From contig JBELMB010000024.1 of assembly GCA_042088665.1 (NCBI GenBank), positions 1 to 44,753 on the forward strand: a DNA stretch of 44,753 bases, in the 5' to 3' direction. Position numbers and translations under genes: made by a program. The stretch is from JBELMB01 sp042088665. Lineage in GTDB: Bacteria; Pseudomonadota; Alphaproteobacteria; Rhodobacterales; Rhodobacteraceae. Below are positions 8,850-16,510 of this stretch, in pieces (position 1 is the first letter of the stretch; the number at the start of each line of letters is the position of its first letter). Below the pieces are notes generated by a model. That model was not told the origin of the DNA. It did not search any database and saw only the letters and a program-made list of their open reading frames with translations.

Positions 8850-9889
8850 AGGACGCCTTGGGGCCCATTCGCACGCCATTCGAGGCGATCCCCGCAGAGG
8901 GCGAAGCCGTCGAAGTGGCGACAGGCGTGCTGTGGATGCGCTTGCCTCTGCCGATGAAACTGGACCACGTGAACGTCTACGCGCTGGACGAGGGCGACAG
9001 TTGGACGGTGGTTGACACGGGCATGTCCTCGCGCCGCACCCGCGCCATCTGGGAGCGCCTGATGGCCGGGCCGCTGGGGGGCAAGCCGGTGCGCCGTGTG
9101 ATCGTCACCCATCACCATCCTGACCATGTGGGCAATGCCGGCTGGTTCCAGTCCGAGCATGGTGCGCAGCTCTGGACATCGCGCACGGCTTGGTTGTTGG
9201 CGCGGATGCTGCAACTGGACCCGCACGATCGGCCCACGCCAGAGATCATTGCCTATTGGACGGCCGCGGGTATGGACCCGGAGGTCATGGCCGGGCGGAT
9301 GAACGACGCGCCTTACAGCTTTTCGACCTCGGTCTACCCGATGCCGTTCGGCCATATTCGCCTGCAACAGGGCGAGGTTGTCGAGGCCGGAGGGCGCGCC
9401 TGGGATGTGCATCTGGGGGGCGGTCACGCGCCGGACCACGTGACCCTGTGGTCGCGCGACGACAATGTGGTGCTGGCGGGCGACCAGATCCTGCCCTCGA
9501 TCAGCCCCAACCTTGGCGTCTATGCAACAGAGCCAGAGGCGGACCCCGTGGCCGATTGGCTGGAGGCCTGCGAGCGTTACGCACAGTTCGCGCGCGAAGA
9601 CCATCTGGTGCTGGGGGGGCACAAGCTGCCCTTTACCGGCTTGCCCGCGCGGCTGGGCCAATTGATCGACAACCATCACGGTGCGCTTGACCGGCTTGAG
9701 GCTTTCCTGAAGACGCCCAACACCGCCGGAGCGAGTTTCCAGCCGCTCTACATGCGCCGGATCGGGGCGGGGAAATATGGCCTCGCGCTGGTAGAGGCGC
9801 TGGCGCATTGTCTGCACCTCTGGCATGCGGGCCGCGCCACGCGAGAGATCTCGCCCGAGGGGGCGTGGTTGTTCAAGGCGGTGACCTAG
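8846..9889 (+). CDS. MBL-fold metallo-hydrolase
   Basis: A 347-aa protein that begins at the ATG overlapping the stop of the acyl-CoA dehydrogenase gene. The metallo-beta-lactamase signature THHHPDHVGN lies near residue 90, followed by the GGGHAPDH histidine and the LAGDQIL aspartate that complete a dinuclear metal site. The C-terminal extension (about residues 250–347) is helical. Family members of this size hydrolyse thioesters, lactones or related esters. Coupling to an acyl-CoA dehydrogenase suggests, as inference only, a thioester or acyl-derivative substrate. There is no signal peptide, so it should be cytoplasmic. Confidence 0.9.
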   Translation: MKDALGPIRTPFEAIPAEGEAVEVATGVLWMRLPLPMKLDHVNVYALDEGDSWTVVDTGMSSRRTRAIWERLMAGPLGGKPVRRVIVTHHHPDHVGNAGWFQSEHGAQLWTSRTAWLLARMLQLDPHDRPTPEIIAYWTAAGMDPEVMAGRMNDAPYSFSTSVYPMPFGHIRLQQGEVVEAGGRAWDVHLGGGHAPDHVTLWSRDDNVVLAGDQILPSISPNLGVYATEPEADPVADWLEACERYAQFAREDHLVLGGHKLPFTGLPARLGQLIDNHHGALDRLEAFLKTPNTAGASFQPLYMRRIGAGKYGLALVEALAHCLHLWHAGRATREISPEGAWLFKAVT

Positions 9890-9955
9890 GGCAGGCGCGG
9901 TTGACAGTTTGCGCGCGCGGGTCAAGCTGCGCTGACAACAAAACACAGGTGCGCC

Positions 9956-10570
9956 ATGATCAGTGTCCAGTTTCTCTTGACCGCTTTCGTGGTGGTCCTC
10001 GCCCCCGGGACAGGGGTCCTTTACACGCTGGCGGTTGGCCTTGGGCATGGGCGCGGTGCGTCTGTTGCGGCGGCGCTGGGCTGTACGTTCGGGATCGTGC
10101 CGCATCTCGCTGCGGCGATTTTCGGTCTGGCTGCTGTGCTTTACAGCTCGGCTGTGTTGTTCACGGTGGTGAAATACGCTGGTGTTGCCTATCTCTTGTG
10201 GCTGGCTTGGCAATCCTTGCGCCACGGCGGGGCATTGTCGGTGACACCCGAGCAACGGCGCGAACCCCTTGGCCGGATTGCCCTGCGCGGTGCGCTGATC
10301 AACATCCTGAACCCCAAGCTGTCGCTGTTCTTTCTGGCCCTGCTGCCGCCCTTCCTGAGCGGCGCCCCGGAGAGCGCAACGGCGCAGATGCTGCTGCTTG
10401 GGGGGGTCTTCATGGGCATGACCTTTGCGGTCTTTGTTCTTTATGGCCTCTTTGCTGCGCTGGCGCGGGACTGGCTGCTGGGATCGGAACGGATCATGGC
10501 CTGGCTGAACCGCAGCTTTGCCGCCCTGTTTGCGGCGCTCGCAGTCCGTCTGGCGTTCGAACGGGCCTGA
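9956..10570 (+). CDS. LysE family amino-acid/metabolite exporter
   Basis: A 204-aa integral membrane protein with about six hydrophobic segments. The N-terminal loop contains APGTGVLYTLAVGLGHGRGAS, the usual LysE/RhtB signature region with a Pro-Gly turn between the first two helices. A second conserved feature is the LINILNPKLSLFFLALLPPF segment in the middle. The family exports amino acids or homoserine-type compounds from the cytoplasm; the substrate cannot be read from the sequence. It starts 66 bp after the MBL gene with a weak upstream RBS, so it may be transcribed from its own promoter or read through. Confidence 0.92.
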   Translation: MISVQFLLTAFVVVLAPGTGVLYTLAVGLGHGRGASVAAALGCTFGIVPHLAAAIFGLAAVLYSSAVLFTVVKYAGVAYLLWLAWQSLRHGGALSVTPEQRREPLGRIALRGALINILNPKLSLFFLALLPPFLSGAPESATAQMLLLGGVFMGMTFAVFVLYGLFAALARDWLLGSERIMAWLNRSFAALFAALAVRLAFERA

Positions 10571-10722
10571 TCCACGACCCCGGGGTTTGCCCGGTTCGGG
10601 CAGACGTTCCGCGCAGGGCGTCTGGTGCCTGACACGGTGTTCTCGTGACTTCCCGCCGCCGGGCCTCTGGTCTTTGCCCGGGCCGCGCGTTACCTCTGGA
10701 GCCAAAGCCGAGGAGGCGCGCG

Positions 10723-11175
10723 ATGACAGACATTCCCCGTTCTGCCCTGCTTCTGGGTCTTGCCGGTGTCCTGCCCTTTGGCTGGGGGGCGCTGACGGTG
10801 CTGTCGCCGGGGCTGGCGGCGTTCGGCACACAATGGCTGGGGCCGCGGTTCGTCGGCCCCTACGTGATGCTGTTCTATGGCGCGGTGATCCTTGCCTTCA
10901 TGTCCGGCGTGCTCTGGGGCTTTGCGACCAAGGCCGAGGGCGGACAGGCAACCACGGGCTACGTCCTGTCGGTGCTGCCGGCGCTCTGGGCGTTTTTCAC
11001 GACGGGCGGCGGGTCGGTTGCGGCGGCGCAGGCGCTGATGGTCGGGTTTCTGGGGCTATTGGGATTGGACTGGCTCTTTGCGCGCTGGGGGCTGGCCCCG
11101 TCATGGTGGATGCAGTTGCGTGTTCTCCTGACGGCACTTGTGATCGCATGTCTGTCCGTGGCGGTGCTGACATGA
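10723..11175 (+). CDS. DUF3429 integral membrane protein
   Basis: A 150-aa protein from the ATG at 10723, chosen because AGGAGG sits at 10711–10716; the frame is open upstream but lacks a comparable RBS. About five hydrophobic segments are visible (LLLGLAGVLPFGWGAL, YVMLFYGAVILAFMSGVLWG, YVLSVLPALWAFFTT, ALMVGFLGLLGLDWLF and the C-terminal VLLTALVIACLSVAVL). The GAVILAFMSGVLWG region is characteristic of DUF3429. No biochemical role is established for the family. The stop overlaps the next start (ATGA at 11172–11175), so it is translationally coupled to the methyltransferase. Confidence 0.85.
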   Translation: MTDIPRSALLLGLAGVLPFGWGALTVLSPGLAAFGTQWLGPRFVGPYVMLFYGAVILAFMSGVLWGFATKAEGGQATTGYVLSVLPALWAFFTTGGGSVAAAQALMVGFLGLLGLDWLFARWGLAPSWWMQLRVLLTALVIACLSVAVLT

Positions 11176-11771
11176 GCACGGACAAGGAAACACTGGCGGT
11201 TTACAACGCCCGCGCCGAAGACTACGCGCGCTGTCTGAAAAAGGAGGACAGCGCCTCGCCCGTGCTGGAGGCCTTTGTCGCCGCTTTGCCCGCCGGAGGG
11301 CGGGTGTTGGATCTGGGGTGCGGTCCGGGGACATGGGCGCGGATGATGCTGGACGCCGGGCTCGAGGTGGAGGCGATCGACGCCTCCGAAGCCATGGTCG
11401 CCGAGGCGGCGCAGATCCCGGGTTTGCGCGTCTGGCAGGCCACGTTTGGCGACGTGGACGGTCTGGGCCGGTATGATGGGATCTGGGCGAACTTCTCGCT
11501 GCTGCATGCGCCACGCATGGAGATGCCGAGCCACCTCGCGCGTCTGCACCGGGCGCTGCGCCCCGGCGGACGGCTTCACATCGGGTTGAAAGAGGAAACC
11601 GGCGCACGGCGCGACGGGATTGGCCGCTTTTACACCTACCATACGGCGGAAGGGCTGACCGCGCTGCTCGGCGCGCTGGGATTTTCTGTCCAGGATCTGC
11701 AGCGCGGTGCCTCCGAAGGGCTGGATGGCGTGGTGGCGCCCTGGTTCACCCTGACAGCGATAAAGGACTGA
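11172..11771 (+). CDS. Class I SAM-dependent methyltransferase
   Basis: A 199-aa Rossmann-fold methyltransferase. Motif I is visible as VLDLGCGPGTWARMM near residue 43, followed by the acidic residue of motif II in VEAIDASEAMV. A post-motif segment FSLLHAPR replaces the usual D/NPPY, so an amino-methylating DNA or RNA enzyme is unlikely. The C-terminal strand carries the typical LRPGGRLHIGLK turn. The substrate is unknown. It is coupled to the DUF3429 gene by a 4-bp overlap and ends 2 bp before rnhA, so the three appear to form one unit. Confidence 0.88.
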   Translation: MSTDKETLAVYNARAEDYARCLKKEDSASPVLEAFVAALPAGGRVLDLGCGPGTWARMMLDAGLEVEAIDASEAMVAEAAQIPGLRVWQATFGDVDGLGRYDGIWANFSLLHAPRMEMPSHLARLHRALRPGGRLHIGLKEETGARRDGIGRFYTYHTAEGLTALLGALGFSVQDLQRGASEGLDGVVAPWFTLTAIKD

Positions 11772-11773
11772 CC

Positions 11774-12229
11774 ATGCCCGACCTCTATGCCTATACAGAT
11801 GGCGCCTGTTCCGGAAACCCGGGCCCGGGCGGCTGGGGCGTGCTGCTGCGCGCCATGGAAGGCGAGGCGGTGGTCAAGGAACGCACGCTGAACGGCGGGG
11901 CTGCCCAGACAACGAACAACCAGATGGAACTTCTGGCGGCAATTCATGCGCTTGAATCCCTGACGCGTCCGACCACGATCACCGTTGTGACCGACAGCGC
12001 CTATGTCAAGAATGGCGTGACCAGCTGGATCCACGGCTGGAAGCGCAAGGGCTGGAAGACTGCCTCTGGCAAGCCAGTGAAGAACGTCGAACTTTGGCAA
12101 AGGCTGGAAACGGCGCAGCAGCCCCACGAGGTTGCATGGGAATGGGTCAAGGGGCACGCGGGCCATCCCGAAAACGAGCGTGCCGACGAGCTGGCCCGTG
12201 AAGGCATGGCGCCTTTCAAATCCGGCTAG
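11774..12229 (+). CDS. rnhA: Ribonuclease HI
   Basis: A 151-aa cytoplasmic nuclease that cuts the RNA strand of RNA:DNA hybrids, for example in R-loops and Okazaki primers. All expected catalytic residues can be placed: Asp9 (YTDGACSGNPG), Glu52 (NNQMELLA), Asp74 (VTDSAYV), the flexible-loop His128 (VKGHAGH) and Asp138 (ERADELA). A basic handle (WKRKGWKTASGKPVKN) for hybrid binding is also present. Length equals the standard bacterial enzyme. It starts two bases after the methyltransferase stop with only a weak RBS, so translation probably depends on coupling. Confidence 0.97.
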   Translation: MPDLYAYTDGACSGNPGPGGWGVLLRAMEGEAVVKERTLNGGAAQTTNNQMELLAAIHALESLTRPTTITVVTDSAYVKNGVTSWIHGWKRKGWKTASGKPVKNVELWQRLETAQQPHEVAWEWVKGHAGHPENERADELAREGMAPFKSG

Positions 12230-12300
12230 CGCGCCCCGGTTCCGCACTCAAATCGGAGGTCGCGCTTCTGCCTTTCGTGGCGTGTTTGGCCGCCGTTGCG

Positions 12301-12327
12301 CCGTGAGTATTTGAAAAACAGAGAAAC
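12301..12327 (+). repeat. Dispersed intergenic repeat, copy 1
   Basis: The segment begins CCGTGAGTATTTG and continues AAAAACAGAGAAAC. It agrees with the complement of copy 2 at 24 of 27 positions. The shared core across the window is GAGTATTT, three or so variable bases, then GAAACA(A/G)AGAA. Confidence 0.75.
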
Positions 12328-12440
12328 CCAAGGTGCGCCAAGGTTTTTCCGAGGTTGGACTGTGCGGGTTTGGGGCGCTTTGACATCCGCTTTTTTGCAG
12401 AGGTCCATGCTTTTGGCGGGGACCCGAACAGCCGTCCCTC

Positions 12441-12470
12441 TTTGTTTCTCTGTTTCAAAAATACTCACGG
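12441..12470 (-). repeat. Dispersed intergenic repeat, copy 2
   Basis: On the minus strand it reads CCGTGAGTATTTTTG followed by AAACAGAGAAACAAA. It faces copy 1, so the two can pair into a long stem closing a loop of about 113 bases. Confidence 0.75.
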
Positions 12471-12551
12471 CGACCGGCCAGTCAGGCAGAGTGAAGGTCT
12501 TCATGGGCGGCACGGGCGCGTTTGCCTGCGCCCGTCAGCATGAGTTGCGCA

Positions 12552-13727
12552 TTATTGCAGGTCGCCAAATGCTTCGGCCAGTCTGTCCACGGCCTTTTGT
12601 ACGCGCGCGCGGGGTGTGGCGAAGTTGAATCGCATGAAGCTTTCGCCCCCGGTGCCAAAGGTCGGACCGTGGTTGGCAGCGATGCGCGCGCCCTGTTCGA
12701 CCCGGCGTGTGAACTCTTCGCGGTCCATGCCGGTGCCGGAGAAATCCACCCACGCGAGGTAGGTCGATTGCATCTCCATCGAGGCGAGGCCGGGAATGGC
12801 GCTGATGCCTTCGTCAAAGAGCTGCCGATTGCCGTCCAGATAGACGACGAGATCGTCCACCCAATCGGCACCGTCCGGGGAATAGGCGGCCTCTGCCATG
12901 AAAAGTCCGAAGGAATTGGGGGAGAGGCCCAATGCGGCCATGGCCTTGGCAAAGCGCGCGCGCAGGGTTTCATCCTGTACGATCACATTGCCGATATGTG
13001 CACCGGCTATGTTGAAGGTCTTGGTTGTTGCGCTCATCATGACCAGCCGGTCGACGATGTCCGGTGCGGCATTGGCCATGGGAATGTGACTGTGGCCCGG
13101 CATGACAAGGTCATGGTGGATCTCGTCAGAGACCAACAGCAGGTCGTGGCGCTTTGCGAAGGCGGCGACGCCCTGCAATTCGGCTTCTGTCCAGACGCGA
13201 CCGCCGGGATTGTGTGGCGAGCAGAGGATCAGCATCTTTTCCCTGCCGGTCATCTGCGCGTCATAGGCGTCGAAATCCATCTCGTAGCGGCCGTCGCGCG
13301 TGACGAGCGGGCATTCCACCACTTCACGCCCGGCGGCAGTGATCACCCGCGCAAAGGCGTGGTAAACCGGCGTGAACAACACGATGCCGTCGCCCGGATC
13401 GGTATAGGCCTGCAGGCACATGGCGGTGCCGTTCACAAGGCCATGGGTGGAAAAGATCCACTCCGGCTGGACCGTCCAGCCGTGCCGGGTCTGCATCCAC
13501 CAGCAGATCGCCTCGCGGTAGGCGCGGTCATCGCCGTAGTAGCCATAGATGCCATGATCCATGGCCTTCTGCAGGGCCACCTGCACCGCCTGGGGGGGGC
13601 GAAAATCCATGTCGGCCACCCACATGGACAGGCCGTCCTTCGGGTCGACGCCGTAGCGTGCCTGCATCAAGTCCCACTTCGTCGAATGGGTTCCGAAACG
13701 GTCGATTTCTTCGTCAAAACGGCTCAT
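12552..13727 (-). CDS. MalY/PatB family PLP-dependent C-S lyase
   Basis: A 391-aa fold-type I aminotransferase-like enzyme, started at the ATG at 13725–13727 (MSRFDEEIDR). The Schiff-base lysine is Lys236 in SATTKTFNIAG. The PLP-binding Asp201 is in LVSDEIHHDL, and the SPHNPGGRVW segment carries the cofactor-contacting Asn. This pattern, especially DEIHHDL and TKTFNIAG, is that of the MalY/PatB branch, which cleaves cystathionine or related cysteine conjugates to a thiol, pyruvate and ammonia. It may also act in thiol release from other sulfur compounds. It converges on rnhA and diverges from the deformylase genes (about 100 bp between starts). Confidence 0.93.
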   Translation of the reverse strand: MSRFDEEIDRFGTHSTKWDLMQARYGVDPKDGLSMWVADMDFRPPQAVQVALQKAMDHGIYGYYGDDRAYREAICWWMQTRHGWTVQPEWIFSTHGLVNGTAMCLQAYTDPGDGIVLFTPVYHAFARVITAAGREVVECPLVTRDGRYEMDFDAYDAQMTGREKMLILCSPHNPGGRVWTEAELQGVAAFAKRHDLLLVSDEIHHDLVMPGHSHIPMANAAPDIVDRLVMMSATTKTFNIAGAHIGNVIVQDETLRARFAKAMAALGLSPNSFGLFMAEAAYSPDGADWVDDLVVYLDGNRQLFDEGISAIPGLASMEMQSTYLAWVDFSGTGMDREEFTRRVEQGARIAANHGPTFGTGGESFMRFNFATPRARVQKAVDRLAEAFGDLQ

Positions 13728-13830
13728 GTCTGCTGCGTCTCTCTTGTTTGTCCTGCGCACGCTACCTGTTGGCGCGGTAGACGCAAGCCCGCCGCTTGCA
13801 CCGTGCCGCGTGAGGCTTTACATCCACGCC

Positions 13831-14358
13831 ATGCAACGTTCCATCCTACTTCATCCCGATCCGCGTCTGAAAAAGACCTGTGCGCCGGTGGACGATGTCT
13901 CGGACGAGCTGCGCCGTCTGTCCGAAGACATGCTGGGCACCATGTATGCCGCGCCGGGCATCGGACTGGCCGCGCCACAGGTCGGCATCCTGTCTCGTCT
14001 GATCGTTCTGGACTGCGCGAAACCCGATGATGGCGACGCGCCGCGCCCGCTGGTGATGTTCAATCCGCGGGTCGTGGCTTCTTCGGACGAACGCAATGTC
14101 TACGAGGAGGGCTGCCTGTCCATCCCCGATCACTATGCCGACGTGGAGCGCCCGAGCATCGTTGACGTGGAGTGGATCGACCCCAACGGGGCCCTGCAGC
14201 GCGAAACCTTTGACGGGCTCTGGGCGACCTGCGTCCAGCATGAGATTGATCACCTCGATGGCAAGCTGTTCATTGATTACCTCAAGCCGATGAAGCGCCA
14301 GATGATCACTCGCAAGATGGTCAAGCTGAAGAAAGAACGCGCGCGGGAGAAGGCATGA
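13831..14358 (+). CDS. def: Peptide deformylase 1 (complete catalytic set)
   Basis: A 175-aa metallo-enzyme that removes the formyl group from the N-terminal Met of new proteins. All three signature motifs are intact: GIGLAAPQ (residues 44–51), EEGCLS with the metal ligand Cys95, and QHEIDH with His137, catalytic Glu138 and His141. A basic C-terminal helix (MITRKMVKLKKERAREKA) could reach the ribosomal exit tunnel. The ATG at 13831 fits the family N-terminus (ILLHPDPRLKK). It overlaps the next def gene by ATGA, so all three deformylase-type genes appear to be translated as one coupled unit. This is the likely housekeeping copy. Confidence 0.97.
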   Translation: MQRSILLHPDPRLKKTCAPVDDVSDELRRLSEDMLGTMYAAPGIGLAAPQVGILSRLIVLDCAKPDDGDAPRPLVMFNPRVVASSDERNVYEEGCLSIPDHYADVERPSIVDVEWIDPNGALQRETFDGLWATCVQHEIDHLDGKLFIDYLKPMKRQMITRKMVKLKKERAREKA

Positions 14359-14852
14359 GCCGTCTGGAGATCCTGCGCTGGCCTGATCCACGGCTGACAG
14401 AGGTCTGCGCGCCGGTGGATGACTTTTCTGAACTGGCGGATCTGGTCGGGGACATGTTCGAGACCATGTATGCCGCCCCGGGGCGTGGCCTTGCAGCGCC
14501 GCAGGTGGGACGCATGGTGCGGGTCTTCGTGATGGATGTGGGCTGGAAAGAGGGGGATATGACTCCGCTTGCCTGCGTGAACCCACAGATTCACCCGGTG
14601 GCCGGAGTGCCGATCCCGGGCGAGGAAGGGTGCCTGTCCGTGCCCGGTGTGATGGCAGATGTTGCGCGCCTCGAAGAGGTGATCCTGAAGTACACCGACC
14701 TGAACGGAGAAGCGCAGGAATTGCGCCTGACGGGGGCGGCGGCTCGCATTGCGCAGCACGAATGCGATCATCTGGACGGCACCATGCATTTTGACCGGCT
14801 GACGGCAGAGGGACGTGCAGCGCTTCTGGCGCTTTACGAGAGCTTGCCATGA
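14355..14852 (+). CDS. def: Peptide deformylase 2 (catalytic residues intact)
   Basis: A 165-aa second deformylase. The motifs are GRGLAAPQ (44–51, Arg replacing the usual Ile/Val), EEGCLS with Cys93, and QHECDH with His135, Glu136 and His139. The metal site and general base are therefore complete and activity is expected, although the altered motif I and the Cys in HECDH set it apart from copy 1. It lacks the long basic C-terminal tail, ending in ALLALYESLP. It overlaps both neighbours by four bases. A different substrate preference or expression condition from copy 1 is possible but cannot be read here. Confidence 0.92.
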   Translation: MSRLEILRWPDPRLTEVCAPVDDFSELADLVGDMFETMYAAPGRGLAAPQVGRMVRVFVMDVGWKEGDMTPLACVNPQIHPVAGVPIPGEEGCLSVPGVMADVARLEEVILKYTDLNGEAQELRLTGAAARIAQHECDHLDGTMHFDRLTAEGRAALLALYESLP

Positions 14853-15364
14853 CAGTGCGGCCCTTTGTGCCCTGGCCCGACAAGCGGCTGCAAACGGTCG
14901 CGCCTCCGGTTGACGCGGTGACGGACGATATTCTGCAGATCTGGGCGGATATGATCGACACAATGGAAGCGATGCCCGGCGTGGGTCTTGCTGCGCCGCA
15001 AATCGGCGTGCTTCTGCGTCTCGCCGTGGTGGATGCATCGGATGCGCGGGGTCAGGTGATCCGCATGGCCAATCCCGAGATTCTGCAAGCCAGCGACGCG
15101 TTGAATGATCACGAAGAGGCAAGCCCCAACGTGCCCGGGGTCTATGCCAAGATCACTCGGCCTGCATATGTCACGGTCGCTTACATGGACCACACCGGTA
15201 TGCGCGTTCGCAAGGATCTGACCGGGCTCTGGGCGACCTCGGTCCAGCACCAGATCGATCATCTGAACGGCAAGATGTATTTTGACCGCCTCAGCAAAGT
15301 CAAACGCGGCATGTTGTTGAAGAAAGCCGCAAAGAAGCGCGGCAGCACGACCGGACCCATCTGA
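14849..15364 (+). CDS. Deformylase-like protein lacking catalytic residues
   Basis: A 171-aa paralogue that keeps the fold and length of peptide deformylase and motif I (GVGLAAPQ, 44–51) but has lost the chemistry. Motif II reads EASPN (90–94), with Ser92 where the metal-binding Cys should be. Motif III reads HQIDH (134–138), with Gln135 replacing the catalytic Glu. Without the Cys ligand and the general base, deformylation is not expected. The frame is intact, the basic C-terminus (KRGMLLKKAAKKRG) resembles copy 1, and it is coupled by ATGA to the active copy 2, so it is probably expressed. A regulatory or ribosome-binding role is inference. It is annotated as CDS, not pseudogene, because there is no frame damage. 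Confidence 0.88.
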   Translation: MTVRPFVPWPDKRLQTVAPPVDAVTDDILQIWADMIDTMEAMPGVGLAAPQIGVLLRLAVVDASDARGQVIRMANPEILQASDALNDHEEASPNVPGVYAKITRPAYVTVAYMDHTGMRVRKDLTGLWATSVQHQIDHLNGKMYFDRLSKVKRGMLLKKAAKKRGSTTGPI

Positions 15365-15499
15365 GAGACAGACTTTGTCGCGGCCCTTTGTGACGGGGGG
15401 GCCAAGATGCTCTTGTCAGTTGTTCAGTCCCGGCATCTGGTGGATCTGTCTGGCTCTGATGGTCAGATTTTGCCGAAGTCCTCCCATGGCGTGAGGCCG

Positions 15500-15920
15500 C
15501 CGAGTGTCTTGAGCCTGCGCGCGAAGGCGGCAGCAGCCGTGACGTTGGCGACAGCCTTGCTTGCAGACACGCCGGAACTCGGATCGCTCGACGGAAAACA
15601 GGCCGCGGCGCTTGTCGGACTGGCACCCTTCTCGTGACATCGCTGCGCGATGCACTGCCGGGCAAGGCATCTCGCGGCAGTCAGGACAATGGCAGGGGCG
15701 TGAAAGAATACAAAGTGGACGGCACTTTGTCCGGCAGGCGCTTTTCATGCCGACGCTTTGCGCGATCCAGCACAACCGGGCCGCTCCAGCCAAACTCGAG
15801 GAACTGGTCCGAGCCGGCAAGCCGCGCAAGGTCGCCGTGACCGCCGTCATGAGAAAGCTCGTCGTCCTGGCTAACGCATTGATCAGGGATGGTCGAAAAT
15901 GGGTGCCAGAACGCGCTTGA
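15500..15920 (+). pseudogene. IS110-family transposase C-terminal remnant, frameshifted
   Basis: Two frames together give the end of an IS110/IS116/IS902-type transposase (Transposase_20 region). The first, up to the stop at 15635–15637, encodes LADTPELGSLDGKQAAALVGLAPF. The second, to the TGA at 15918–15920, encodes GRHFVRQALFMPTLCAIQHN, then AGKPRKVAVTAVMRKLVVLANAL. The switch between frames falls at about 15630. The N-terminal DEDD catalytic half is missing, so the element is dead. No ends of the insertion sequence can be defined. The left limit given here is approximate. Confidence 0.75.
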
Positions 15921-16270
15921 TCATCGCGGATACTCGGCAGATTGCTGCGCAATTGCCTGCCGGGTCACAGTGCGTGGCGCTCACAAGACGAACGTGTCCC
16001 CTTTCGGCATCTTTTTCTGTGCAAAAGAGCCTGTCGGGCGGCGCATGATGCTCCCTTCCATTCCTGAGACAGGACCGCACCATCAAACCATGGGATCTGA
16101 CATGCTTGTCTGGCTATGCGGTTTGCCTGAGCGGTTGGAAAGTCACTTGAGCCCGATCGATTGGCTGCGACACGTGCTTGGCGGCCGGTCTAACTTGGGG
16201 ATTGTGCTGTCGGGCCAATGGCCGGCTTGTTTCATGTGCCGACTGGTGTGCGTGACCAAACCGCGAGACA

Positions 16271-16296
16271 TGAGTATTTTTGAAACAGAGAAACCC
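16271..16296 (+). repeat. Dispersed intergenic repeat, copy 3
   Basis: It reads TGAGTATTTTTG followed by AAACAGAGAAACCC. The first 23 bases are the same as those of copy 2 read on the minus strand. It faces copy 4 across about 75 bp. Confidence 0.75.
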
Positions 16297-16371
16297 GGGG
16301 TCGGTACCTTCGGTCTCAAGGCACGTCATGTTCTTGCCCAAAGCGCTGATCTGTCTTTGAGCAACTCGCGG

Positions 16372-16423
16372 CTTCTTTGTTTCAGAAATACTCCACGGGG
16401 GTGTGGGGGTGTGAAACCCCCAC
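16372..16423 (-). repeat. Dispersed intergenic repeat, copy 4, with GC hairpin
   Basis: The core at 16372–16398 reads on the minus strand CCGTGGAGTATTTC followed by TGAAACAAAGAAG. Directly beside it, on the GAGTATTT side, lies a perfect 8-bp hairpin: GTGGGGGT (16403–16410), loop GTGAA, ACCCCCAC (16416–16423). The pairing of a GC hairpin with the core recurs at copies 5 and 6. Confidence 0.7.
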
Positions 16424-16510
16424 GGTTTTGTGCGGTTCACGCGTGGGGCACTTTTGCTTGAGGCTCTTGCCGCGGGGCGGGGCTCTGCCCAGGTGCCACT
16501 CATGGGTCGG

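Larger units (their letters stand above)
12230..12551. other. Convergent rnhA–C-S lyase gap holding an inverted repeat pair
   Basis: These 322 bp contain no supported gene. They hold two oppositely oriented copies of the dispersed intergenic repeat described separately at 12301–12327 and 12441–12470, with about 113 bp between them. Transcripts from either side could fold on this pair, so the region may end both convergent transcription units. Confidence 0.6.

Noticed and set aside
9901..9930. TTGACA hexamer as a promoter for the LysE gene
   Set aside because: No acceptable −10 element follows at 16–18 bp.
8753..10831. Minus-strand open frame of 692 codons across MBL, LysE and DUF3429 genes
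   Set aside because: It spans three clear genes and their gaps on the other strand and has a low-complexity Arg/Gln/Pro translation.
15889..16461. Plus-strand frame of 190 codons in the repeat-rich gap
   Set aside because: It starts inside the transposase remnant and runs through both copies of the dispersed repeat; cysteine-rich, unstructured translation and no RBS.
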